64,000 bases of DNA, taken from assembly GCF_001653515.1 (NCBI RefSeq), contig NZ_LYOY01000029.1:1116001-1180000 (forward strand). Reading direction: 5' to 3'. The translations under genes and the position numbers were made by a program. Shown here one piece after another: positions 45,113-53,070 of the stretch (position 1 is the stretch's first letter; each line of letters starts with the position of its first letter). Source of the DNA: Streptomyces sp. ERV7 (GTDB taxonomy: Bacteria > Actinomycetota > Actinomycetes > Streptomycetales > Streptomycetaceae). Below the pieces are notes generated by a model. That model did not search any database. It was not told where the DNA came from and saw only the letters and a program-made list of their open reading frames with translations.

Positions 45113-46116
45113 ATGCGCACACCACTCTCTGTCGTGATCGGTGCGGGCGGCACCGGCGGCCATATCTATCCAGGGCTCGCGCTCGCCGAAGCGCTGCGCC
45201 GGGCCGTCCCGGACGCGGTGATCTCGTTCGTCGGTACGGAACGGGGCCTGGAGGGCGAGCTGATACCCGCCGCCGGATACCGGCTGCACACCGTCGACAT
45301 GATCCCCTTCGACCCGGCGCTCGGCGCCCGCCGCTATCTGCTCCCGGCCGCGCTGCTGAAGTCCGGAGCGCAGTGCCGGGCGATCCTGCGGGCACAGGGG
45401 GCCCAGGTGGCCGTCGGGATGGGCGGCTATCCCAGCGCGCCCGTCATCGTCGGCGCCAGACTCGCCGGACTGCCCAGCCTGATCCACGAGTCCAACGCGG
45501 TGCCGGGGCGGGCCAACCAGTTCGCGGCCCGGCTCACCAGGAACATCGCGGTCGCCTTCGACCGCAGCCGGGCGCACCTCGCGGGCGGCGCCGACGCCCT
45601 CACCACCGGGATGCCGATCGCCTCGGCGCTGGCCCGGCTCGACCGGCCCTCGCTGCGGGCCGAGGCCCGGCGGGCGCTGGACGTGCCGCCCGGGGCGCGC
45701 CTGGTGCTCGTCAACGGCGGCAGCCTGGGCGCGGCCCGGCTCACCGAGGCGGCGCTCGGCCTCGCCCGGCGCTGGCAGGGGCGCGACGACGTCCATCTGC
45801 TGATCAAGACCGGTCCGGCCGCCCTTGAGGAGACCCGGCGGCGGCTCACCGGGCTGTGGGGCGCGCGGGCCGTGCCGTACCTCGACCGGATGGACCTCGC
45901 GTACGCGGCCGCCGATCTGGTGGTGTGCCGGGCCGGTTCGGCGACGGTCGCGGAGCTGGCCAGCACGGGCGTGCCGGCGGTCCTCGTGCCGTATCCGCAC
46001 GCGCCCGGCGACCACCAGACGCACAACGCGCGGGTGCTCACGGACGCCGGGGCGGGGCTGCTGCTCCCGGACGCCGAGACCACCGCCGACCGGCTGGCCG
46101 GGCTGATCGAGCCGGG
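45113..46116 (+). pseudogene. MurG-like UDP-GlcNAc glycosyltransferase, 3' end missing
   Basis: A GT28 enzyme related to MurG, which adds GlcNAc to lipid I. VVIGAGGTGGHIYPGLALAEAL, QVAVGMGGYPSAPVIVGARL, IHESNAVPGRANQFAARLT and VCRAGSATVAELASTGVPAVLVPYPHAPGDHQTHNA are classical. About 334 codons are preserved to LAGLIEPG, then unrelated arginine-rich frame follows. The last ~25-35 residues are missing. As the dcw murG lies elsewhere in Streptomyces, this is a second paralogue. The convergent gene also loses its 3' end here. Confidence 0.88.
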
Positions 46117-46223
46117 TGGCCCCCGGCGCGCGGCGACAGGGCGGCCGTCCGCCGCCGGTCCACGCACCCGGCGCAGCCGCACTCGCCCGCCGGCTCGTAC
46201 TCCTCGAACACCGGCACCGTCAT
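46117..46223 (-). pseudogene. N-terminal fragment of an unidentified gene
   Basis: ATG 46,223 with GGCAGGTGA upstream opens MTVPVFEEYEPAGECGCAGC followed by VDRRRTAALSPRAGGHP, then the frame meets murG sequence. An EEYEPxxxCxCxGCxxRRR start is familiar from Streptomyces cell-envelope proteins, but I cannot name the family. It probably continues in sequence lost at the join. Confidence 0.45.
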
Positions 46224-46416
46224 GGGCGTCACCTGCCGCTCTCGGCGATCTTGTGGTCGTTGAAGATCTTTTCTGCGCTTCTGCACGGGCCACAGCTTTC
46301 CAACCGTCCGCCCATATCGCATTGTGACGGATCAAAACGGATGAAACGAACATCTCACCGCGTGGCGCTGGTCAGAACCACCCGCCCGAGTCCGGTAGAG
46401 TTCTCGATGTCAGCAG

Positions 46417-46490
46417 GCGCCGCTAGCTCAGTTGGTTAGAGCAGCTGACTCTTAATCAGCGGGTCCGGGGTTCGAGTCCCTGGCGGCGCA
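46417..46490 (+). tRNA. tRNA-Lys (CTT anticodon)
   Basis: Acceptor GCGCCGC/GCGGCGC, D-arm TAGCTCAGTTGGTTAGAGC, anticodon arm CTGACTCTTAATCAG, T-arm GGGGTTCGAGTCCC and discriminator A. No CCA encoded. Confidence 0.96.
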
Positions 46491-46497
46491 CAGACAG

Positions 46498-46532
46498 CCA
46501 CAGCCCCCTCGTCATCGACGAGGGGGCTGTGG
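46498..46532 (+). terminator. Terminator after tRNA-Lys
   Basis: A 16-bp perfect stem CCACAGCCCCCTCGTC / GACGAGGGGGCTGTGG with a 3-nt loop, starting 8 bp after the tRNA. Confidence 0.9.
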
Positions 46533-46995
46533 TCGTTCCCGGGCGTGCGCCAGCGCCTCCCGCGCCGTTCAGCGCGTGGTACTGCCACGGGAGCTCCACC
46601 CGAAATCCGCACGCCCTGCACAAGCGCCCCGTAAAGCCCGCGTATGACCGGTAAACAGCTTGTTTCACCCTTGCGATCAAGCCGCCGGGCATAGAAACCT
46701 GGCTGGGGGGCCATCGGTTCCAAGGGGGTGTACGGCTCCATCAGTTGGAGGTCGTGCGGGTGGTTCGGAGGGGAATGTACCGGTTGGCCGGACGGCGGGG
46801 TGGGGGCCCCGTTCATGAATCGGTGCCGATGAAGGCATCATGCAACCGGAGCGGCCTCCTCCCATGTCTGGATCAAGGGGAGCGGCCCGCCCCTTGACCG
46901 ACCATCAGTACGTCCGCGGGGTCGAGGGGGACCGACGCGGACGACGGAACAACGACACACACGCAACCTGACCCTTGCGTGCGGGGGGATGACTC
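46533..46995 (+). promoter_or_regulatory. cslA upstream region with an inverted repeat
   Basis: A 463-bp gap without a supportable gene; the antisense frame over the tRNA is not credible. TCAAGGGG (46,873-46,880) and CCCCTTGA (46,890-46,897) form an inverted repeat with a 9-nt spacer about 100 bp before cslA, a candidate operator or hairpin. A GGGGGGAT ribosome site precedes the ATG at 46,996. Confidence 0.5.
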
Positions 46996-49108
46996 ATGAC
47001 GTCGACGCCGACCGGCGCCCGGCACCACGATGACCCGTCCCAGACCACTCAGCTCCGGCTCCCGCCGCATCTGCGGCCCGGAGCCCGGCAGCGGCTGAAG
47101 AAGTCGCTGCCGCGCTACGACTACGAGCACTACAGCAGACTGGCCGGCCCGCTCACCCAGCCGGACCCGGCGAAGCCGTACCGCGTGCGCTACCGGTCGC
47201 TCCTCTCGCAGGAGCCGCACCGGATACGCGCGGCCCTGCTGCTCGGCGCGGCCCCGCTGGTCTCGCTCGGCCTGTTCGCCTGGCTGATGCAGCCCGGGCA
47301 CTGGACCAAGCGCGACCACGCCTCGCAGTCCCTGCTGGTCCTGGACATCGTCATGCTGGTCTCGATCGGCCTGATCGAGCTCTTCCGGACGATGAACGTG
47401 CTGTCCAACGCGCACGCCACGCTGGTCGCCCGCGACCCGATCCCCGTGGTGCCCGAGACCGGCACCAAGGTCGCCTTCCTCACCTCCTTCGTGCCCGGCA
47501 AGGAGCCGCTGGAGATGGTGACCAAGACCCTGGAGGCCGCGGTCCGCATCCGCCACCGCGGACTGATGCACGTCTGGCTGCTCGACGAGGGCGACGACCC
47601 GGCGGTCAAGGAGGTGTGCGCGCGCCTGGGCGTGCACCACTTCTCCCGCAAGGGCGTCGCGCGCTGGAACCAGGCCAAGGGCCCGCACCGCGCCAAGACC
47701 AAGCACGGCAACTACAACGCCTGGCTGGAGGCGCACGGCGGCGACTACGACTTCTTCGCCTCGGTCGACACCGACCACGTGCCGCTGCCCAACTACCTGG
47801 AGCGGATGCTCGGCTACTTCCGCGACCCGGACGTCGGCTTCGTCATCGGCCCGCAGGTCTACGGCAACTACGACACCTTCGTCACCAAGGCCGCCGAGTC
47901 CCAGCAGTTCCTCTTCCACGCGCTGATCCAGCGGGCCGGCAACAGGTACGGCGCGCCCATGTTCGTCGGCACCAGCAACGCCGTGCGCATCAGCGCGCTG
48001 AAGCAGATCGGCGGGCTGTACGACTCGATCACCGAGGACATGGCGACCGGCTTCGAGATGCACCGCGCCACCAACCCGGCCACGGGCGAGAAGTGGCGCT
48101 CGGTCTACACCCCGGACGTGCTGGCCGTCGGCGAGGGCCCGAGCGCCTGGACCGACTTCTTCACCCAGCAGCTGCGCTGGTCCAGAGGCACGTACGAGAC
48201 GATCCTCAAGCAGTACTGGAAGGGCTTCGGCACCCTGCCGACCGGCAAGCTCTTCAACTACACGATGATGGTCCAGAGGCACGTACGAGACGATCCTCAA
48301 GCAGTACTGGAAGGGCTTCGGCACCCTGCCGACCGGCAAGCTCTTCAACTACACGATGATGATCATCTTCTACCCGATGTCGGCCCTCAACTGGATCCTG
48401 GCGGCGCTCAGCTGCGCCCTGTTCCTGGGCCTGGGCGCCTCGGGTGTGCAGATCGACCCCGTCATCTGGATGATGCTGTACGGCAACGCCTCGGCCCTCC
48501 AGATCGGGCTCTACATCTGGAACCGGCGCCACAACGTCTCGCCGCACGAGCCGGAGGGCTCCGGCGGGATCGCCGGCATGGTGATGTCGGCGCTCTCCGC
48601 GCCCATCTACGCCCGCTCGCTGATGGACGCCGTACTGCGCCGCAAGAGCTCCTTCGTGGTGACGCCCAAGGGCGACTCGTCCAGCCCGGACACCCTCTTC
48701 GGCACCTTCCGCATCCACCTCTTCTTCATCGCCCTGTTCGGCGGCTCGCTCGTCTCCTCGTTCTTCAACGGCCAAAGCCACCCGGCGATGATCACCTGGG
48801 CGACCCTGGCCATGCTGATCACGGCCGCGCCGATCATCGGCTGGCGGTGGACCGTACGGGCGGAGAAGAAGAAGCGGGGCAAGCGCAGGCGGTCGGGACC
48901 GCCGTCCGCCCCGGCCGGCCCGCACCAGCAGGAGCGCCCCCAGTGGACACCCGGGGCGCCGCAGCCGGGCGTCCAGCAGAGCGGCGCCCAGCCTGCGGGC
49001 ACCCCGCAGAGCGGCGCACCGCAGAGCAGCGCCCCGCAGACCGGTGAGAGCACCGACCCGCCCGCCGACCAGACCGTGCAGATCGCCCTTGGGGGACGTA
49101 AGCAATGA
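46996..49108 (+). pseudogene. cslA: CslA, cellulose synthase-like glycosyltransferase, frameshifted by a 91-bp duplication
   Basis: A membrane GT2 enzyme making a beta-glucan at hyphal tips. N-terminal helices (AALLLGAAPLVSLGLFAWLM, LLVLDIVMLVSIGLIELF) precede the catalytic domain with FFASVDTDHVPLPNYLERML (DxD), SITEDMATGFEMHR (TED) and TQQLRWSRGTYE (QxxRW). After LFNYTMM a 91-bp exact tandem duplication shifts the frame. The native frame resumes as IIFYPMSALNWILAALSCALFL, gives further membrane helices and a Gln/Pro-rich tail, and ends at 49,108, overlapping glxA. Removing one 91-bp copy restores a single 673-aa protein. The gene is the counterpart of SCO2836. Confidence 0.92.
48178..48359. 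repeat. Exact 91-bp tandem duplication in cslA
   Basis: 48,178-48,268 and 48,269-48,359 are identical with no spacer; two further bases match across the boundary. The unit is not a multiple of three, so it frameshifts cslA between the catalytic domain and the C-terminal membrane helices. Confidence 0.97.
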
Positions 49109-51045
49109 GATTCCGTCCGACCCGCCGTACCCGACGCTGGGCGATCGGTACGGCGGTGGTCCTCGCGCTCGCGGGCGCCAACGGGCCCTGGCTGTACCGG
49201 TTCTCCTCGGACCAGTACCACGACTACAAGATCAACCAGCCCGGGTACAAGGCGGACAACGGCCACTGGGACATGGTCGCCATGCCCAAGGAGTTCCGGC
49301 TCAACACGATCCACGCGGCGCTGCTGCACACCGGCAAGGTCCTGCTGGTCGCGGGCTCCGGCAACAACTCCAAGAACTTCGACGCCAAGAAGTTCGACAC
49401 GGTGCTGTGGGACCCGGAGAAGAACACCTTCAAGAAGGTCCCCACGCCCAACGACCTGTTCTGCACCGGCCACACCCAGCTGGCCGACGGCAAGCTGCTG
49501 ATCGCGGGCGGCACCAAGCGGTACGAGAAGCTCCAGGGCGATGTCACCAAGGCCGGCGGCCTGATGATCGTCCACAACGAGGACCCGGACAAGCCGGTCA
49601 CGCTGCCCGCGGGCACCCGGTTCACCGGCAAGTCCAACGCCAAGACGTTCGTCTCCAAGGACCCCGTCCTCGTCCAGCGCGCCAAGAAGGTCTTCGACAA
49701 GAAGACCGGGAAGTTCCTGCGCACGGAGGCCGGGCTCGGGCGGATCTATGTGGAGGCCGAGGAGTCCGGCACCGAGCACGAGACCGGCACCGAGGACAAC
49801 TACCGCATCCAGGGCCTCAAGGGCTCCGACACCCGCAACATCTACGGCATCGCGCAGAAGCTCGCCCTGGACAAGAAGGACTTCCAGGGGATCAGGGACG
49901 CCTACGAGTTCGACCCGGTGGCGGAGCGGTACATCACCGTCGACCCGATGAACGAGGCGCGCTGGTACCCGACGCTGACGACGCTGGCCGACGGCAAGGT
50001 CCTCGCGCTCTCGGGGCTCGACGACATCGGGCAGCTGGTGCCGGGCAAGAACGAGGTGTACGACCCGAAGACGAAGAAGTGGACGTACACCAAGGGGGTC
50101 ATGCAGTTCCCGACCTATCCGGCGGTGTTCCTGCTGCAGAACGGCAAGCTGTTCTACTCGGGCTCCAACGCGGGGTACGGGCCGGACAACGTCGGCCGTG
50201 ACCCGGGCATCTGGGACGTCCGCAGCAACAGGTTCACGAAGATCCCCGGGCTGAGCGACCCGCTGGAGATGGAGACGTCCGGGACGGTGCTGATGCCGCC
50301 GGCGCAGGACGAGAAGTACATGGTGATCGGCGGTGGCGGGGTCGGCGAGTCGGCCAAGTCGTCCAAGAGGACCCGGATCGTGGACCTCAAGGACCCCAAC
50401 CCGTCCTTCAAGGACGGCCCTTCGCTCTCGGACGGCACGCGCTACCCGCAGACCTCGGTGCTGCCCGACGACACCATGCTGATCAGCGGCGGCTCCAAGG
50501 ACTACCGGGGCCGGGGCGGCTCCAACCTCCACCAGGCGCGGATCTACGACGCGAAGACGGGCACGATGCGGCGGGTGGCGGATCCGGAGGTCGGCCGCAA
50601 CTACCACTCGGGCTCGATCCTGCTGCCCGACGGGCGCGTCGTGACCTTCGGCGGGGACTCGCTCTTCGCCGACAAGGACGACACGAAGCCGGGTGTCTTC
50701 GAGCAGCGGATCGAGATCTACACGCCGCCGTACCTGTACAAGGGCAAGGGCGAGCGGCCCGATCTCGGGGAGGGCCCCAAGTCCCTCGCGCGGGGCGGGA
50801 GCGGGGTCTTCAAGTCGAAGGACGCGGCGGCGGTGAAGACGGCCCGGCTGATCCGGCCGAGCGCGACGACGCACGTCACGGACATCGACCAGCGGTCGAT
50901 CGCGCTGGACGTCGCGAAGACGCCGGACGGCGTCCGGGTCACGGTCCCCAAGAACCGGAACCTGGTGCCGCCGGGGTGGTACATGCTGTTCGTGACGGAC
51001 GGGGAGGGAGTGCCGTCGAAGGGGGTGTGGGTGGAGGTGCCGTAA
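49105..51045 (+). CDS. glxA: GlxA, mononuclear copper-radical oxidase
   Basis: A 646-aa membrane-anchored galactose-oxidase-like enzyme acting with CslA in tip-glycan deposition and early development. N-terminal anchor WAIGTAVVLALAGANGPWLY. Kelch-type repeats fill the middle (LLHTGKVLLVAGSGNNSKNF, RWYPTLTTLADGKVLALSG, RYPQTSVLPDDTMLISGGS). The Cu site region RNYHSGSILLPDGRVVTFGGD and the C-terminal DUF1929-type domain ending VPPGWYMLFVTDGEGVPSKG are present. The ATG overlaps the cslA stop by 4 bp. No defect was seen in this gene. Confidence 0.94.
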   Translation: MRFRPTRRTRRWAIGTAVVLALAGANGPWLYRFSSDQYHDYKINQPGYKADNGHWDMVAMPKEFRLNTIHAALLHTGKVLLVAGSGNNSKNFDAKKFDTVLWDPEKNTFKKVPTPNDLFCTGHTQLADGKLLIAGGTKRYEKLQGDVTKAGGLMIVHNEDPDKPVTLPAGTRFTGKSNAKTFVSKDPVLVQRAKKVFDKKTGKFLRTEAGLGRIYVEAEESGTEHETGTEDNYRIQGLKGSDTRNIYGIAQKLALDKKDFQGIRDAYEFDPVAERYITVDPMNEARWYPTLTTLADGKVLALSGLDDIGQLVPGKNEVYDPKTKKWTYTKGVMQFPTYPAVFLLQNGKLFYSGSNAGYGPDNVGRDPGIWDVRSNRFTKIPGLSDPLEMETSGTVLMPPAQDEKYMVIGGGGVGESAKSSKRTRIVDLKDPNPSFKDGPSLSDGTRYPQTSVLPDDTMLISGGSKDYRGRGGSNLHQARIYDAKTGTMRRVADPEVGRNYHSGSILLPDGRVVTFGGDSLFADKDDTKPGVFEQRIEIYTPPYLYKGKGERPDLGEGPKSLARGGSGVFKSKDAAAVKTARLIRPSATTHVTDIDQRSIALDVAKTPDGVRVTVPKNRNLVPPGWYMLFVTDGEGVPSKGVWVEVP

Positions 51046-51064
51046 CCGGCACCTCCGGCGGGGG

Positions 51065-51422
51065 CTACCGGGTGTTGCGCGACAGGGCGAGCGCGTAGTC
51101 CGCCCACCACTCCCCCGCCTTCGGGCCCCCCTTGCAGTCCCCGTCCGATTCCCCGGGCCGCTTGACCCAGACGTACGCGTCCACCGCCGCGTCCCCCGTC
51201 CGCGTCGTCGGGCGCTCGCCCAGGGCGCGGCCGGGGGGGTTGCACCAGGTCTCCTTGGGGTCGCCGCCCGTGTAGGGGCCGTTCCCGTTGCGGCTCGTGT
51301 CGATGACGAAGTGCTTGCCCGACAGCTTCGCGGACAGCTGGTGGCCGAAGTCGCGGCTGGCCGCCGTCGTCTGGAAGTTGGAGACGTTGACGGCGAAGCC
51401 GTCGGCCGCCTCCACGCCCGCC
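51065..51422 (-). pseudogene. cslZ: GH6 endoglucanase (CslZ-like), C-terminal half
   Basis: About 118 residues completing the GH6 glucanase whose N-terminal half lies at 34,632-35,262: AGVEAADGFAVNVSNFQTTA, FVIDTSRNGNGPYTGGDP, TWCNPPGRALGERPTT and DAYVWVKRPGESDGDC before the stop at 51,065. It converges with glxA, 19 bp apart. At 51,423 the frame enters the sortase N terminus, so a hybrid 148-residue frame exists that is not a real protein. Only about ten codons appear to be missing between the halves. Confidence 0.87.
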
Positions 51423-51511
51423 CGGCCCCACAGCCACAGGCCGAGCAGCAGGACCGCCCACGCCACCCCGGTCAGCAGCCGCCCGGTGCCGGACGTGTGC
51501 TCGGAGGACAT
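51423..51511 (-). pseudogene. Duplicate of the class F sortase N terminus
   Basis: ATG 51,511 opens the first ~29 codons of the class F sortase (HTSGTGRLLTGVAWAVLLLG and LWLWG). 51,423-51,510 is identical to 36,186-36,273. Lying 13 bp after the secreted-protein gene, this is the native start of the sortase gene; its body is at 35,594. Confidence 0.9.
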
Positions 51512-51524
51512 CGCCCCGGTCGTC

Positions 51525-52091
51525 TCAGTCGGTGCGGCGCCGGCGCCGCGCGCTGCGGCCCGCCACCGCGACCGCCGCCACGGCCGCCAGGGCCAGGCCG
51601 ATCACCGCGTGCCGGGTGCCCGGGCCCTGTTCGGTGGCCTGCTGGTCCGCGAGCCGCGCGGTACCGCCGCCGCCCGCGTGGACGGGGGCGTGCGGGGTGG
51701 CGTGGTGCTCGGGGTGGTGGCCGTCCGGGTGGTGGTCACCGCCGTGCACGACGGTGACGCGGCCGGAGGCCTGGCCCGAGCTGTCCTTGCAGTTCACCCA
51801 GATGTCGTAGCCGCGCGCCTGGGCGTCCGAGCGGATCCGGGCGTGCGCGAAGAGGCCCCCGTCCGCCGCCGGCGCGAACTGCGCCTGCGAGACGAAGGCC
51901 TCCGAGGTCCCGACGGCCTGCCGGCCGCCGCACACGCTGACCCGCAGGTCCACCTCACCGCCCGGGGCGATCGTGGACGGCGTCACCGTCAGTGAGCCGT
52001 GCGGATCGGACTCCGCCGTGGCGGCGGACACGGGCATCAGAGCGGTGGCGGCCGCCACGGCCGCACAGAGCGTGACCTGTCGAAAGCGCAT
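51525..52091 (-). CDS. Secreted protein with C-terminal membrane anchor, sortase partner
   Basis: A 188-aa protein with signal peptide VTLCAAVAAATALMPVSAAT, a beta-rich domain (SLTVTPSTIAPGGEVDLRVS, GYDIWVNCKDSSGQASGRVT with two cysteines), a His-rich stretch (GGDHHPDGHHPEHHATPH) and a C-terminal helix HAVIGLALAAVAAVAVAG followed by RSARRRRR. The tail is laid out as a cell-wall sorting signal, but no LPxTG or LAxTG motif is seen; GPGTRH precedes the helix. It pairs with a class F sortase downstream. AGGAGG ribosome site. The His-rich stretch could bind metal. Confidence 0.82.
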   Translation of the reverse strand: MRFRQVTLCAAVAAATALMPVSAATAESDPHGSLTVTPSTIAPGGEVDLRVSVCGGRQAVGTSEAFVSQAQFAPAADGGLFAHARIRSDAQARGYDIWVNCKDSSGQASGRVTVVHGGDHHPDGHHPEHHATPHAPVHAGGGGTARLADQQATEQGPGTRHAVIGLALAAVAAVAVAGRSARRRRRTD

Positions 52092-52175
52092 CGTGAACCT
52101 CCTGTACCGAAGATTCACGCGCCCCGGGCCGTTCCGCATCCCGGACGCGCCCGAACGGCTCAGCGTCGCGGTCGG

Positions 52176-52955
52176 TCAGATCAGCTTGACCAGGTCGGCG
52201 ATCGAGTCGACGGTCTTGGAGGGCCGGAACGGGAAGTTCTCCACGTCCTCCGGCCGGGTCAGGCCCGTGAGCACCAGGAACGTCTGCATCCCGGCTTCGA
52301 GCCCCGCCAGGACATCCGTGTCCATCCGGTCGCCGATCATCGCGCTGGTCTCCGAGTGCGCCCCGATCGCGTTCAGCCCGGTCCGCATCATCAGCGGGTT
52401 GGGCTTGCCCGCGAAGTACGGCTTCTTGCCGGTCGCCTTGGTGATCAGCGCGGCCACCGCGCCGGTCGCGGGCAGCGGGCCCTCGGTGGACGGCCCGGTC
52501 TCGTCCGGGTTGGTGCAGATGAACCGCGCCCCGCCGTTGATCAGGCGGATCGCCTTGGTGAGCGCCTCGAAGCTGTACGTCCGGGTCTCGCCCAGGACCA
52601 CGTAGTCCGGCTCGTGGTCGGTCAGGACGTAGCCGATGTCGTGCAGCGCGGTGGTGAGCCCCGCCTCCCCGATCACATACGCCGTGCCGCCGGGCCGCTG
52701 GTCGTCCAGGAACTTGGCGGTGGCGAGCGCGGAGGTCCAGATGTTCTCGACCGGCACGTGCAGGCCCATGCGGGACAGCCGGGCCTGGAGGTCGCGGGGG
52801 GTGTAGATGGAGTTGTTGGTGAGGACCAGGAAGGGCTTGCCCGACTCCTTGAGTCCGGTGAGGAAGGCGTCCGCACCCGGGATCGGCGTGCCCTCGTGGA
52901 TGAGGACCCCGTCCATGTCGGTGAGCCAGGATTCGATCGGCTTGCGCTCGGCCAT
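52176..52955 (-). CDS. HAD-IIA family (NagD-like) sugar/nucleotide phosphatase
   Basis: A 259-aa haloacid dehalogenase-superfamily phosphatase. DMDGVLIHEGTPIPGA is motif I with the nucleophile Asp, FLVLTNNSIYTPRDL motif II, KPNPLMMRTGL supplies the motif III lysine region and MIGDRMDTDVLAGLEAGMQT motif IV. It is full length for NagD/AraL-like enzymes; the substrate is not known. Confidence 0.92.
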   Translation of the reverse strand: MAERKPIESWLTDMDGVLIHEGTPIPGADAFLTGLKESGKPFLVLTNNSIYTPRDLQARLSRMGLHVPVENIWTSALATAKFLDDQRPGGTAYVIGEAGLTTALHDIGYVLTDHEPDYVVLGETRTYSFEALTKAIRLINGGARFICTNPDETGPSTEGPLPATGAVAALITKATGKKPYFAGKPNPLMMRTGLNAIGAHSETSAMIGDRMDTDVLAGLEAGMQTFLVLTGLTRPEDVENFPFRPSKTVDSIADLVKLI

Positions 52956-53016
52956 GGGGCGGACTCTCCTGCGGTGTGCGATGGGCTCCCCCGCTCCTTG
53001 GGAGCCCGGGGGAGGA

Positions 53017-53065
53017 CTGGGCGGTGCCGGGGTGCACCGCGCTGTGCCGTGCCGACACCGCCCAG
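53017..53065 (-). terminator. Terminator after the alkaline-phosphatase-family gene
   Basis: CTGGGCGGTG (53,017-53,026) pairs with CACCGCCCAG (53,056-53,065), with additional inner pairing. It lies just beyond the stop at 53,071 in the direction of transcription. A second perfect stem GGGCTCCC/GGGAGCCC follows at 52,983-53,007. Confidence 0.7.
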
Positions 53066-53070
53066 CCTAG

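Noticed and set aside
46436..46816. 126-aa minus-strand frame over tRNA-Lys and the cslA leader
   Set aside because: Its start region and end are antisense to a tRNA (PPGTRTPDPLIKSQLL is a typical antisense-tRNA peptide); no ribosome site or homology.
51065..51511. 148-aa hybrid protein: sortase membrane helix fused to a GH6 C terminus, considered as a novel anchored glucanase
   Set aside because: The N-terminal 88 bp are identical to the sortase gene at 36,186-36,273, and the GH6 N-half exists at 34,632; it is a join product.
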